From assembly GCA_041488455.1 (NCBI GenBank), contig JBGPPG010000030.1:1-28714 (forward strand): a stretch of DNA of 28,714 nt, read 5' to 3'. Origin of the DNA: DASQPE01 sp041488455. Its GTDB lineage: Bacteria; Gemmatimonadota; Gemmatimonadetes; Gemmatimonadales; GWC2-71-9. The position numbers were made by a program, and so were the translations under genes. The notes under the pieces were generated by a model. It was not told the DNA's origin and made no database searches. It saw only the letters and a program-made list of their open reading frames with translations. Shown here in pieces: positions 8,892 to 16,930 of the stretch. Each line of letters starts with the position of its first letter. The first letter of the stretch is position 1.

Positions 8892-10582
8892 ACGGCGCCG
8901 AGCTGCTGTGCCGGGCTCTCGAGCGCGAGGGCGTGACTCACGTCTTCGGACTGCCCGGGACCCAGAACGTCCCCCTGTTCGAGGCGCTGCGCAGCGCCTC
9001 CCTCCGCACCGTCGTCGCCACCCACGAGCTGGGCGCCGCGTTCATGGCGGCCGGCTACAGCCGGGCTTCGGGACGCGTCGGCGTGCTCACGACCATTCCG
9101 GGGCCCGGGTTCACCTACGCGCTTACCGGCCTGGCCGAGGCGAGACTCGATTCCACCCCGATCCTCTACCTGGTGGGTCAGCCGGCCCGGGGGCCGGGCA
9201 AGCGGTTCCAGCTCCAGGCACTGGACCAGGCCACGATCGCCGGTCCGCTGGTGAAGCAGCGCATCGACGTGGATCGGGCAGAGGATCTGCCGAGGGCGGT
9301 CGCCGAGGGTTATCGCTTTACGACCAGCGGGGAACCCGGGCCGGTCATGGTTCACTACGACCCGGCCATCCTGGGTGCGGAGACGGCGACCCCGCCCTCG
9401 ACGCCGGCGGCCGGCCCAGGCGCGCCCGCGGTCGAGGGAGTGAGCGAGGCACTGGCGTTGCTACAGCAGGCGAAGCGAGTCGTGATCCTGGCGGGCCAGG
9501 GCGCAGCCGCGGCCGCGGCCCAGGTGCAGAAACTGGCCGAAGGGCTCGGCGCGGCCGTGGTCAGCACGACGTCGGCGCGCGGGATCCTGCCCGAGGACCA
9601 CCCGCTCGTCGTGCCGACCGACCTGCGCGGCGCGGCGGGGGTCAACGAGATGCTCGCGTCAAGCGACCTCACTCTCGCGCTCGGCGTCAAGTTCAGCCAC
9701 AACGGCGCGCTCGGGTTCGGGCTGCGAATCGCGCAGGACCGACTGGTCCACATCGATGCCTCGCCCGATACGCTCGGAGCCAACTATCCCGCGAGGCTGC
9801 TCATCCGCGCGGATGTCGGTCCCTGGCTGGACCAGCTCCTTCGTGGTCTCGGAGCTGCTCGCGCCGAGGTGGCGTGGGACCCCGGGGAGCTGGATCGCTG
9901 GCGGGCCCGGATCGAGCAAGGCTCGGTTTTCCCGGTCGAGCCGCGGGTGGCCGGGCGGGACGCGGCGGCGTTCTTCACCGCCTTGCGGGCGGCGCTCCCT
10001 CGCGAGGCCTGCCTCGTCACCGACTCCGGGCTTCACGAGATGCTCGCCCGACGGCACTTCCCGATTCTGGCGCCGCGCGGGCTCATCGTGCCCTCGGATT
10101 TTCAGTCCATGGGGTTCGGGCTTCCGGCAGCCATCGGCGCCAGACTCGCCGCACCCGACCGCCCGGTCGTCCTGATCTCGGGCGACGGCGGCCTCGCGAT
10201 GTGCGGGCTCGAGCTGCTCACCGCTGCCCGGGAGCAATTGCCGCTTCCCGTCATCGTCTTCAACGACGGTCGGTACGGACTCATCCGCCTGGACCAGCTG
10301 CGCCAGCACGGGCACACCTTCGGTGTAGACCTGCCGGCGTTCGACCTCGCGGGGCTGGCCGCGGCGGCCGGCGCCGCTTATGCGACGGCGGGATATCCGG
10401 GCGACGACGATCTCGGGACCGTAGTGCGCCGGGCTCTCGAGACCCCGGGCCCCACGGTGATCGATGTGCCGGTTGGGGATTCGGCCGCGATGCAGCGCGC
10501 GCGCGTGCAAGCGCGGGTCCGCGGCGCCGGGCGGAGACTCCTGGGCCGGCGCCTGATCGACTGGCTGAAGCGACTACGCTGA
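8888..10582 (+). CDS. Thiamine-diphosphate enzyme, acetolactate synthase-like
   Basis: 564 aa, three-domain ThDP enzyme of the acetolactate synthase/benzoylformate decarboxylase superfamily. The PYR domain has the cofactor-activating E47 in ATHELGAAFMAAGYSRASG. The central domain spans roughly 185-320. The PP domain has the metal/ThDP motif GDGG (432-435) with N459 about 25 residues later (VIVFNDGRYG). The enzymes decarboxylate or carboligate 2-oxo acids in the cytoplasm. There is no small regulatory subunit gene and the gene sits inside an EPS modification operon, so branched-chain amino acid synthesis is unlikely. It may build the acyl or keto-acid group that the two preceding gene products activate and transfer. 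That role is inference. Its last nine bases overlap the opposing deacetylase gene. Confidence 0.88.
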   Translation: MNGAELLCRALEREGVTHVFGLPGTQNVPLFEALRSASLRTVVATHELGAAFMAAGYSRASGRVGVLTTIPGPGFTYALTGLAEARLDSTPILYLVGQPARGPGKRFQLQALDQATIAGPLVKQRIDVDRAEDLPRAVAEGYRFTTSGEPGPVMVHYDPAILGAETATPPSTPAAGPGAPAVEGVSEALALLQQAKRVVILAGQGAAAAAAQVQKLAEGLGAAVVSTTSARGILPEDHPLVVPTDLRGAAGVNEMLASSDLTLALGVKFSHNGALGFGLRIAQDRLVHIDASPDTLGANYPARLLIRADVGPWLDQLLRGLGAARAEVAWDPGELDRWRARIEQGSVFPVEPRVAGRDAAAFFTALRAALPREACLVTDSGLHEMLARRHFPILAPRGLIVPSDFQSMGFGLPAAIGARLAAPDRPVVLISGDGGLAMCGLELLTAAREQLPLPVIVFNDGRYGLIRLDQLRQHGHTFGVDLPAFDLAGLAAAAGAAYATAGYPGDDDLGTVVRRALETPGPTVIDVPVGDSAAMQRARVQARVRGAGRRLLGRRLIDWLKRLR

Positions 10583-11584
10583 GAGGAGCGGTTCCGCCGC
10601 CGGGGTGCCGCGCACGCGCTCACCGACCTCGGCGAGCGTGACCGGCTCGAAAGCGCAGCGCCGCCGGAGCGCGGCGAAGTAGCGGTCGATACGGTCGAGC
10701 AGCGCGTCGCGCTCGGCGGCCGTGGCTGCGAACGGACTCCAGCCAGGCAGCAGCGACACGCTGTGCATGAAGAGATTGAGGATGGCGTGGCCGTTGGCGA
10801 GCGCCACGTCGGTGAGACGGAGGAGCCGCTCGAGCGGCGTCTCCTCCAGGCTCAGAGAAATGCGATCGAGAATGCCGAGCCTGGCGAGGACGCCGGGCAG
10901 GTGGAGCGGATGGAGCCCCGTCGCACGGGCTAGACGGTCCCAGCGGCTCCAGAGGGGCCAGGGCCAGCGGGTGAATCCGACGGTCGGCGGTACCTCGACC
11001 ACGGCACCGTTCGGCACCGGCGTCTCGACATCGCCTCCGCCGTCGATGCGGTAGGGCACGGTCGGCGTCCGGAAAAAGCGGGGCCCGTCGGTGACGCTGC
11101 GCCATGACACGTATGGCAGCACGCTCGAGTCGGTGCGGTAGCCCGCGTCGGCCAGCACGCCGACGGTCCCGGGAGAGATCGACCAGCGGCCCGCGCGGAA
11201 GGACGTCGGACGGACGCCGGTCGCCTGGTGGATAGCCTCGGTCAGGGTCGCCAGCTTGGCCCGTTGCTTCTCGACCGGGAGCGCCCGGAGCGAAATCGTC
11301 TCGGGATTCACGGGCTCCGGACAGGGCGGCGTGTTCCACGCGTGGAGATGGGCGCCGAGCTCACCCCGGCCGCTCCGATGTACGCCGGCGAGAATCTCCG
11401 CGGCCCACGGATGAATGATCACCTGGTAGGTGGTCAGGTAGGTCGGGCGAACGCCGTGCCGGTCGAAGATCTCCTGGAGCTCAGGCACACCACGGACGTT
11501 CTCGATCGAGACGCCGTCCTTGGTGGGATCCCAGTTGTCTTCTTCGGTGTCGATGGTCACGAGGACCGACACGGGCTTGGCCAT
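10574..11584 (-). CDS. Polysaccharide deacetylase (CE4), WalW-like
   Basis: 336 aa. CE4-type motifs: IDTEED near 11-16, the metal-binding ELGAHLHAW (75-83, with H79 and H81), FRAGRWSIS (129-137) and a late NLFMHSVSLLPG. The DTE plus AHLH pattern resembles the WalW-like group of lipopolysaccharide/EPS deacetylases and differs clearly from the ArnD-like protein at 4104-4979. Predicted action is removal of N- or O-acetyl groups from polysaccharide sugars. No signal peptide is evident, which suggests a cytoplasmic, lipid-linked substrate. The ATG at 11584 starts at the conserved domain; only a weak purine stretch precedes it. It is a single minus-strand gene between two plus-strand units, overlapping the ThDP gene by 9 bp at the 3' end. 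Confidence 0.87.
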   Translation of the reverse strand: MAKPVSVLVTIDTEEDNWDPTKDGVSIENVRGVPELQEIFDRHGVRPTYLTTYQVIIHPWAAEILAGVHRSGRGELGAHLHAWNTPPCPEPVNPETISLRALPVEKQRAKLATLTEAIHQATGVRPTSFRAGRWSISPGTVGVLADAGYRTDSSVLPYVSWRSVTDGPRFFRTPTVPYRIDGGGDVETPVPNGAVVEVPPTVGFTRWPWPLWSRWDRLARATGLHPLHLPGVLARLGILDRISLSLEETPLERLLRLTDVALANGHAILNLFMHSVSLLPGWSPFAATAAERDALLDRIDRYFAALRRRCAFEPVTLAEVGERVRGTPAAEPLLSA

Positions 11585-11658
11585 CTTGCTTCTACCAGTG
11601 GGTGACGCGGTGGGAAGTGGGTGGACCGCTAGAATAATATGCAACCCGGCTCTGGCAC
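11585..11658. promoter_or_regulatory. Short divergent promoter region
   Basis: 74 bp between head-to-head genes (deacetylase minus, GT4 plus). An AT-rich patch TAGAATAATAT at 11630-11640 stands out from the GC-rich surroundings and could hold a plus-strand -10 element. I see no matching -35. Confidence 0.3.
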
Positions 11659-12807
11659 ATGGGAGATCCTGTCCTGGGCATCCAGCAACGCAAGATCTTG
11701 CATATCCTGGCTCCCGGCGAGGTCGGCGGGCTGGAAAGCGTCGTTCGCGCTCTCGCGTCGGCTCAGCAGGCGAGTGGCCATGCGGTTGCGGTCGCGGCGA
11801 TCGTCGACCGGGAGCCCCCGGAGCACCCCTGGGTCGTCGCGGCCCGGGCGGAAGGCATCCGGGTCCACGTTTGCCCGGTACCGCCACGGGCGTATCACCG
11901 GGAGCGGGCCGAGGTGGCCCGACTCTGCGGGAGCCTGGGGCCGGACGTCGTCCACACCCACGGATATCGCCCGGATGTGCTGGCAGGCGGCGTGGCGCGC
12001 CGGCTCGGGCATGCGACCGTCACCACCGTGCACGGCTTCACCGGGGGAGGGGTTCGCAACCGGCTCTACGAATGGCTCCAGGTCCGGGCGTTCCGCCGTT
12101 TCGACGCGGTGGTCGCCGTCTCCCGGCCGCTCCGTGAGCGGCTCGCCGCCGCGGGGGTTCCTCGCGAGGCGCTCCACATGATTCCCAACGCCTACCAAGG
12201 CTCGCTCCCGCTGTCCGGTCGGACCGCTGCGCGGTCGGCGCTCGGCCTTCCGCCCGAAGGCTACCGGTTGGGCTGGGTCGGGCGACTGAGTCAGGAAAAA
12301 GGCGCCGACGTGCTGATCGACGCTCTGGCCCTGGTTCGTGATACCCCGCTCGAGCTCTCGATTCTCGGTACCGGCCGCGAAGCCGACGCGCTCGCCGCGC
12401 GGGCCCGGGCGACCGGCGTCGCCGACCGCATCCGCTGGCACGGCACCGTGCCCAACGCCGGGCGGCTGTTCTCCGCCTTCGACTGTTTCGTGCTCAGCTC
12501 GCGGACCGAGGGCACCCCGATCGTCCTGTTCGAAGCAATGGCGGCGGGTGTTCCCGTCATCGCAACCTCGGTGGGCGGCGTGCCCGACGTCGTTTCCGGG
12601 GCCGAGGCGCTGCTCGTGCCTCCCTCGGATGCAGCAGCGCTCGCGCGCGCGATCCGCGCGGTGCACGCCGACGCCGAGGCCGCCGCGTCCCGGGCGCGGG
12701 CCGCGCGGCGTCGGCTCGACGCTGACTTCGGCGTCGCCGAATGGGTCGCGCGGTACGACGCGGCCTACGACGCCGTGATCCGGGCCCCTCGCCGAGCGGC
12801 GATATGA
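11659..12807 (+). CDS. Glycosyltransferase family 4 (exosortase-locus type)
   Basis: 382 aa, GT-B fold. N-terminal acceptor domain begins KILHILAPGEVGGLESVV (12-29), a GGLE opening typical of GT4 enzymes in exosortase/EPS loci. DVVHTHGYRPDVLAG lies at 96-110. The C-terminal donor domain has GWVGRLSQEKGADVLIDAL (205-223) and EX7E residues E284-E292 (EGTPIVLFE). It should transfer a sugar to a lipid-linked intermediate at the cytoplasmic membrane; the sugar is not predictable. Start ATG 11659 lacks a clear Shine-Dalgarno; another ATG at 11639 is out of frame. The gene overlaps the following GT2 by ATGA, forming a two-gene operon. The conserved motifs are complete. Confidence 0.92.
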   Translation: MGDPVLGIQQRKILHILAPGEVGGLESVVRALASAQQASGHAVAVAAIVDREPPEHPWVVAARAEGIRVHVCPVPPRAYHRERAEVARLCGSLGPDVVHTHGYRPDVLAGGVARRLGHATVTTVHGFTGGGVRNRLYEWLQVRAFRRFDAVVAVSRPLRERLAAAGVPREALHMIPNAYQGSLPLSGRTAARSALGLPPEGYRLGWVGRLSQEKGADVLIDALALVRDTPLELSILGTGREADALAARARATGVADRIRWHGTVPNAGRLFSAFDCFVLSSRTEGTPIVLFEAMAAGVPVIATSVGGVPDVVSGAEALLVPPSDAAALARAIRAVHADAEAAASRARAARRRLDADFGVAEWVARYDAAYDAVIRAPRRAAI

Positions 12808-14003
12808 CCCAGCTCGCGCTTGTGCTCATTCTGATCCCCATCGCGCTCTTCTCGTACGCATACGCCGGCTATCCGCTCGTGCTCGCGCTCGCGGCTCGCC
12901 TCAAGCGGCGCCCGAGGCACTTCGGCGACCCGCCCGAGTGGCCCCGGATCAGCATCGTGATCCCCGCGTACAACGAGGCGGCATCCATAGGCGCGACGCT
13001 CGAAAGCCTGCTGGCCCTGGACTACCCCGCGGACCGGCGGCAGATCCTGGTCGCGTCGGACTGCTCCCGCGACGGGACGGACGACATCGTCCGCCGCTAT
13101 GCGGACAGAGGGGTCGAGCTGCTGGCCCTGCCGGCCCGCGGCGGCAAGACGGCGGCGGAGAACGCGGCGTTCGGCCACCTCGGCGGGGAGATCCTCGTCA
13201 ATACCGACGCGACCATCCGGATCCTGCCCGGGTCCCTCAAGCCCCTGATCCGGGTGTTCCAGGATCCCACCGTGGGGGCGGCGTCGGGACGGGATCTGAG
13301 CGTGGGCGACGTTCGGGCGGAGGTGAACCGGGGCGAATCGGGTTACGTGGGCTACGAGATGTGGGTGCGCTCGCTCGAGACCCGGGTGGGATCGATCGTC
13401 GGCGCGAGTGGGTGCTTCTACGCGATCCGGCGGACCATCGTGAATCCTGCGTTCCCTGAGGCACTGAGCCGCGATTTCGCTTCACCGCTCCGCGCCCGCC
13501 TCCTCGGCTATCGCACGGTATCCGTGGACGAAGCCGTCTGCCTTGTACCGAGGACCACTTCGCTCCGCTCCGAGTACCGGCGAAAGATCCGCACGATGGC
13601 GCGCGGGCTCGAGACGCTCTGGTACAAGCGTGCGCTGCTCAACCCGCTCCGCTACGGCAGCTTCGCGCTGATGCTCTTCAGCCACAAGCTGTGCCGGTGG
13701 CTCGTGCACCTCACGCTGCCGGGCCTGTTGCTCGGTCTGGTGCTCTTGAGCCCCCACTCCCTCGCTGCGGCCCTTCTGGTGCTCGTGATTGGGCTGGTGA
13801 TGGGACTGGGCGTGATCGGCATGCGGTGGCCGGAGGGTCGGAAGGCGCCGGTGCCGATCGCGGTCTCCGGCTTTATTCTCGCTGTAAACGCGGCGGCGCT
13901 GCGGGCCTGGGCCAAGGCCCTGCGCGGCGAGCGGAATCCTATCTGGGAGCCGACCCGCCGGCCGGGAGCCCCGGCCGACGTGTCGGGTCCCGCGGCCAGC
14001 TAA
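12804..14003 (+). CDS. Membrane-bound glycosyltransferase family 2
   Basis: 399 aa. One N-terminal membrane helix (about 4-32), a GT2 catalytic domain (ISIVIPAYNEAASI 49-62, ASDCSRDGTDDIV 84-96, LVNTDATI 131-138, GASGCFYAIRR 200-210), then two or three C-terminal helices between about 303 and 385. The architecture matches processive or EPS-type inner-membrane GT2 enzymes. The DXD-like motif is NTDA. The usual ED motif is replaced by SRDF (222-225) and no QxxRW motif is obvious (RRKIRTMARG instead), so a non-processive transferase is more likely than a cellulose-synthase-like polymerase. The start overlaps the GT4 stop. Its stop overlaps the opposing small membrane protein gene by four bases. 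Confidence 0.9.
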   Translation: MTQLALVLILIPIALFSYAYAGYPLVLALAARLKRRPRHFGDPPEWPRISIVIPAYNEAASIGATLESLLALDYPADRRQILVASDCSRDGTDDIVRRYADRGVELLALPARGGKTAAENAAFGHLGGEILVNTDATIRILPGSLKPLIRVFQDPTVGAASGRDLSVGDVRAEVNRGESGYVGYEMWVRSLETRVGSIVGASGCFYAIRRTIVNPAFPEALSRDFASPLRARLLGYRTVSVDEAVCLVPRTTSLRSEYRRKIRTMARGLETLWYKRALLNPLRYGSFALMLFSHKLCRWLVHLTLPGLLLGLVLLSPHSLAAALLVLVIGLVMGLGVIGMRWPEGRKAPVPIAVSGFILAVNAAALRAWAKALRGERNPIWEPTRRPGAPADVSGPAAS

Positions 14004-14536
14004 AGCAGCTCGCGCGTCGGCTCACTCGCCGGCATCCCGACGATCAGGCCGGCCTCGCCGCGGCTCCCGTGCCCCCCAGCGGGCCTGGCGAGGTGCCCCG
14101 AGGCCCTGAGCCCGGCCACGCCCATCCAGCCTAGCACGATCAGCTCGATCAGGCCGTTCACCGCCGCCTTGAACCCCGCCATGTCGTACTGGGGAAGGCT
14201 CGACGTGGCGAGCGTCGCTCGCAGCTGGAGAAAATCGAGCGCGAAGAAGCCGAGTCCCACGAGCAGGAGCGCCAAAAGGACAAGGTCCACCACCGCCACG
14301 CCCCGGACCACGCTGCGGTGCTCAAGCAGCACGCCACCGATCTTGAGGAGCGCGAAGCCCAGAATCGGACTCACCAACGCGCTGGTCGTGAGCCCGAACG
14401 CTCCGAAGCGCCAGCTCACTTCGCTCATCCGGGCCGGCCAAACGGCCCCGATCAGGTCGACGAGCGGGGAAACGAGCAATGCCAGCGCCACTGCGTAGAG
14501 CACCCACACGATTGAACGACCCCTTGAAAGGGCCAT
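14000..14536 (-). CDS. Small four-helix membrane protein, function unknown
   Basis: 178 aa that I do not recognise. Hydrophobic segments are seen at about 9-30, 49-73, 80-104 and 128-145, with a basic/glycine-rich, probably cytoplasmic tail. The start is well supported: GGAGGA at 14545-14550 (minus strand), eight bases from the ATG. It is the last gene of the unit running from the exporter through the exosortase and EpsI, 84 bp after the epsI stop. It may therefore be an exosortase- or EPS-associated membrane factor, which is inference from position only. It overlaps the GT2 gene tail to tail by four bases. Confidence 0.75.
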   Translation of the reverse strand: MALSRGRSIVWVLYAVALALLVSPLVDLIGAVWPARMSEVSWRFGAFGLTTSALVSPILGFALLKIGGVLLEHRSVVRGVAVVDLVLLALLLVGLGFFALDFLQLRATLATSSLPQYDMAGFKAAVNGLIELIVLGWMGVAGLRASGHLARPAGGHGSRGEAGLIVGMPASEPTRELL

Positions 14537-14544
14537 CGCCGGGA

Positions 14545-14550
14545 TCCTCC
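14545..14550 (-). promoter_or_regulatory. Ribosome binding site of the small membrane protein gene
   Basis: GGAGGA on the minus strand, eight bases before the ATG at 14536. It supports independent translation of this gene after the 84-bp gap from epsI. Confidence 0.7.
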
Positions 14551-14581
14551 GCTTAGAGGTACACCAATATCGTGGGTTGGC

Positions 14582-14602
14582 CCGCCGCGGTCGAGGCGGC
14601 GG
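14582..14602. repeat. Perfect 7-bp inverted repeat after epsI
   Basis: CCGCCGC and GCGGCGG arms around a 7-base centre, in the gap downstream of the epsI stop. It can form a strong GC hairpin but no T-run follows on the minus strand, so it is at best a weak or factor-dependent terminator or an mRNA stabiliser. Confidence 0.4.
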
Positions 14603-14620
14603 TACGTAAGCCGCGTGGGG

Positions 14621-15262
14621 TCAGGAAGGAAGGACCTCGGCGACCCGGGGGATCAGCTCGGCGCTCACCCGGGCGCCGAGCTCGCCGGCCGGCCCTTCGC
14701 CGTCGGCGGAGCGCATCGGGACGACGACGCGCACGAGGGCCTCGTCGCTCCGGCCCCGCAGGGCGGAGTCCCGGAGGAGCTGGAGCTTCACGCGGTACTC
14801 GTTCGACTCGACTCGCCCCCGTCCCTGATACCAGTAGTAGACCAGCGCGCGCTGCTGCTTGTTGACGAGCAGGTAGCGATTCACCCGCACCGGCCCGAGC
14901 GCCGTCGCCAGGACCTGCTCTCCGGAAGCAACCGCCTCCCAGCCGGCGCCGGGGAGGCAGTTCTTGGGCGAATGGATCGTCCTGCCCTGGAGCTGTCGCT
15001 CGTAGTAGCCGACGTAGACGGTAAAGGCGGTCGCTGAGTCCCGGGTGTAGGACCGGAGCAGATATGAGGACATCCCGGCGACCCGCTGCTCTTCGGGGGT
15101 GATCGTCTCGTTCCGCTCCTGGTAGCCGTCGTAGCGCGCGGAAAGCTGGCTCAGGGGAGCCCGCAACGGCAGGGCCTGCTGACTGTTGGCCCCCACGACA
15201 ACGAGCAGGCAGCCCGCACTCAGGACCCCGGCAGGGAGGTACCGCTGCCAGTCAGACCGCAT
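14621..15262 (-). CDS. epsI: Exosortase-associated protein EpsI
   Basis: 213 aa, matching the EpsI (DUF3485) family that occurs beside, or fused to, exosortases. One N-terminal membrane anchor or signal helix (about 8-27) is followed by a soluble, presumably periplasmic domain. The family's signature HSPKNCLPGAGW is at 97-108 and YYWYQ at 142-146. The exact role of EpsI is unsettled; it accompanies exosortase-dependent EPS and protein sorting. Here it is a separate gene rather than a C-terminal fusion as in XrtA-type proteins. The ATG at 15262 lies inside the exosortase 3' end (11-bp overlap), so the two are translationally coupled. Confidence 0.92.
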   Translation of the reverse strand: MRSDWQRYLPAGVLSAGCLLVVVGANSQQALPLRAPLSQLSARYDGYQERNETITPEEQRVAGMSSYLLRSYTRDSATAFTVYVGYYERQLQGRTIHSPKNCLPGAGWEAVASGEQVLATALGPVRVNRYLLVNKQQRALVYYWYQGRGRVESNEYRVKLQLLRDSALRGRSDEALVRVVVPMRSADGEGPAGELGARVSAELIPRVAEVLPS

Positions 15263-16133
15263 GGCGGCTCCTCACGGCGAAGCGCTCGACCGCGCCGACC
15301 CCCCAGGCTCCGGCCGCGAGGACCGAGAAGGCGACCAGAAAGAGCAGCCAGCCCTCGGTGAGATGCATGAACCCCTCGCCCATCGCCGGGTTCAGGAAGT
15401 AGACCAGGAAGCCCGTGAGAAAAACCCGGATGGCGTTGACCACGACCGCGATCGGCACCGCGAGCACGAGCACGGCCAGGCGGCCGATCGGCGTGCGCAG
15501 CCAGAGGCCGCCCACGAGGACACCGAGGCTCAGCAGGGCCATGAGCGAGCGGATGCCGCTGCACGCCTCAGTTACGAAGAGCTGGCGACCGGGCAGCTGG
15601 ATCACGTTCCCGGAGAGGCGGACGGGGACGTGCCGCCACTCGAGCAGGGCGGTGCCTAGCGCCGACGCCTTGAACTGGAGCGGAAGCGTGAGCGCGTTGG
15701 TCACCAGAGCCGGGAGCGGAATCGAGAGGGTCAGGAGCGCGAACGGGAGCCACCAGCGCCGGAGCTGGCGCTCGCCGAGCCAGAAGACCGTGAGGCCGGC
15801 CAGCGCCAGCACGATCGAGAACCGGAGGGTGAACAGCTCCGCGGCCAGACCCGCGACGTAGCGGAGGAGCACCGCCGCCACGAGCAGGCTCGTGCCGAGC
15901 AGCGTGTTCGGCGCGAGCGGCTGCCGCGGGCGGTCCCGCCAGGCGAGCCACACCGCCAGCGGGGCCAGCAGGAGTCCGTGGCCGGCCTCGCTGTCGTTCC
16001 ACCAGTCGCGGGCGAGAAGCAGGGCGGGCTGAGCGAAAAGAGCGACGAAAGCGGCTGCGGCGAGGGCGAATGGAACTCCGGCGCGGCCCGGCCAGACCCG
16101 CACCCGAGGCGTAGCTTCGGGGACGGCCGTCAC
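15252..16133 (-). CDS. Exosortase
   Basis: 293-aa polytopic inner-membrane protein with about eight hydrophobic segments. The transpeptidase-like triad of the family is complete: C191 in TEACSGIRSL, R236 in NAIRVF and H257 in GEGFMHLTEGW. Exosortases recognise short C-terminal tags (PEP-CTERM and variants) and are thought to cleave them while proteins pass to the cell surface. The type (XrtA, B, D and so on) cannot be assigned from the sequence alone. The start is a GTG at 16133, eight bases after the sugar transferase stop; its ribosome site is weak, so coupling is likely. EpsI follows with an overlap. No recognisable tagged substrate is encoded in the window. Confidence 0.94.
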   Translation of the reverse strand: MTAVPEATPRVRVWPGRAGVPFALAAAAFVALFAQPALLLARDWWNDSEAGHGLLLAPLAVWLAWRDRPRQPLAPNTLLGTSLLVAAVLLRYVAGLAAELFTLRFSIVLALAGLTVFWLGERQLRRWWLPFALLTLSIPLPALVTNALTLPLQFKASALGTALLEWRHVPVRLSGNVIQLPGRQLFVTEACSGIRSLMALLSLGVLVGGLWLRTPIGRLAVLVLAVPIAVVVNAIRVFLTGFLVYFLNPAMGEGFMHLTEGWLLFLVAFSVLAAGAWGVGAVERFAVRSRHAV

Positions 16134-16140
16134 CGGGGCG

Positions 16141-16917
16141 TTACCAGCCCCCCCGGCGGAGCAGGACCACGGGGACGGTCTTCACCATGATCTTGAGGTC
16201 CTCGAGCAGACTCTGGCGCTGGATGTACTCGAGGTCGAACTGGACCTTTTTCCGAACGTCGTCGAGGCAGGCGTCGTAGTGCTGGTTGATCTGGGCGAGG
16301 CCAGTAATGCCGGGCTTGGCCCGCTGCCGCAGCGGATATTCGGCGATGTTGGCGCGCAACTGGGCGAAGATGGCGGGCCGCTCGGGCCGCGGGCCCACGA
16401 TACTCATCTCCCCCTTGAGCACGTTGATGAGCTGAGGCAGCTCGTCGAGCCGATACTGGCGCAGGAACCGGCCGACTTCGGTGACCCGGGGATCGTCCTT
16501 CGCGGCCCACACGGCGCCCGTCTTGTGCTCGGCGTCCACGTGCATCGTGCGGAACTTGTAGATCGTGAACGGCTGGCCGCCGAGGTCGAGCGCGCGGCGG
16601 TGGTTGGAGGATCGCTGCGACCGACCCCGGCGGTCGAGACCCACCCGTTCCTGGGTGTAGAACACGGGACCACGGGAGGTCAGCTTCACCAGAACGGCGA
16701 TGACGGCCAGGATCGGGGACAGCACGATGAGCGCTAGCGTCGCCAGCGCCATGTTCACGCATTGGCGGACCCACACGGCCGCGCTGGCCGCACCGTCCCC
16801 CCGCGCCACGTAGGCCGCGTCCAGGCCGAACGGCCGGGCGCCGGCCACCTCGACCTGGTCAGGTGTCCCGGGCAGGGACGGTTGGCTGCCTCTCAAAGCG
16901 GACATCGCGGATCCCAT
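16141..16917 (-). CDS. Initiating sugar-phosphate transferase (monotopic phosphoglycosyl transferase)
   Basis: 258 aa, WcaJ/PglC-type bacterial sugar transferase. One re-entrant or membrane helix lies at about 49-80, followed by FYTQERVG (86-93), YKFRTMHVDAE (120-130), the catalytic Asp-Glu D158-E159 in LDELPQLINVLKGEMS, VGPRPERP (174-181) and KPGITGLAQIN (201-211). It moves a sugar-1-phosphate from an NDP-sugar to undecaprenyl phosphate, the first committed step of the repeat unit. The large N-terminal multi-helix and Rossmann part of WbaP/WcaJ is absent, so this is the minimal form. An RGRSQRSSNHRR insertion before the KFRTM motif is unusual. Start ATG 16917 is 13 bases after the exporter stop; ATG 16905 is an alternative. 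Confidence 0.94.
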   Translation of the reverse strand: MGSAMSALRGSQPSLPGTPDQVEVAGARPFGLDAAYVARGDGAASAAVWVRQCVNMALATLALIVLSPILAVIAVLVKLTSRGPVFYTQERVGLDRRGRSQRSSNHRRALDLGGQPFTIYKFRTMHVDAEHKTGAVWAAKDDPRVTEVGRFLRQYRLDELPQLINVLKGEMSIVGPRPERPAIFAQLRANIAEYPLRQRAKPGITGLAQINQHYDACLDDVRKKVQFDLEYIQRQSLLEDLKIMVKTVPVVLLRRGGW

Positions 16918-16930
16918 TACAGCGCTCGTT

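Noticed and set aside
14582..14602. GC hairpin after epsI as an intrinsic terminator
   Set aside because: No T-run follows on the minus strand, so only an inverted repeat is reported.
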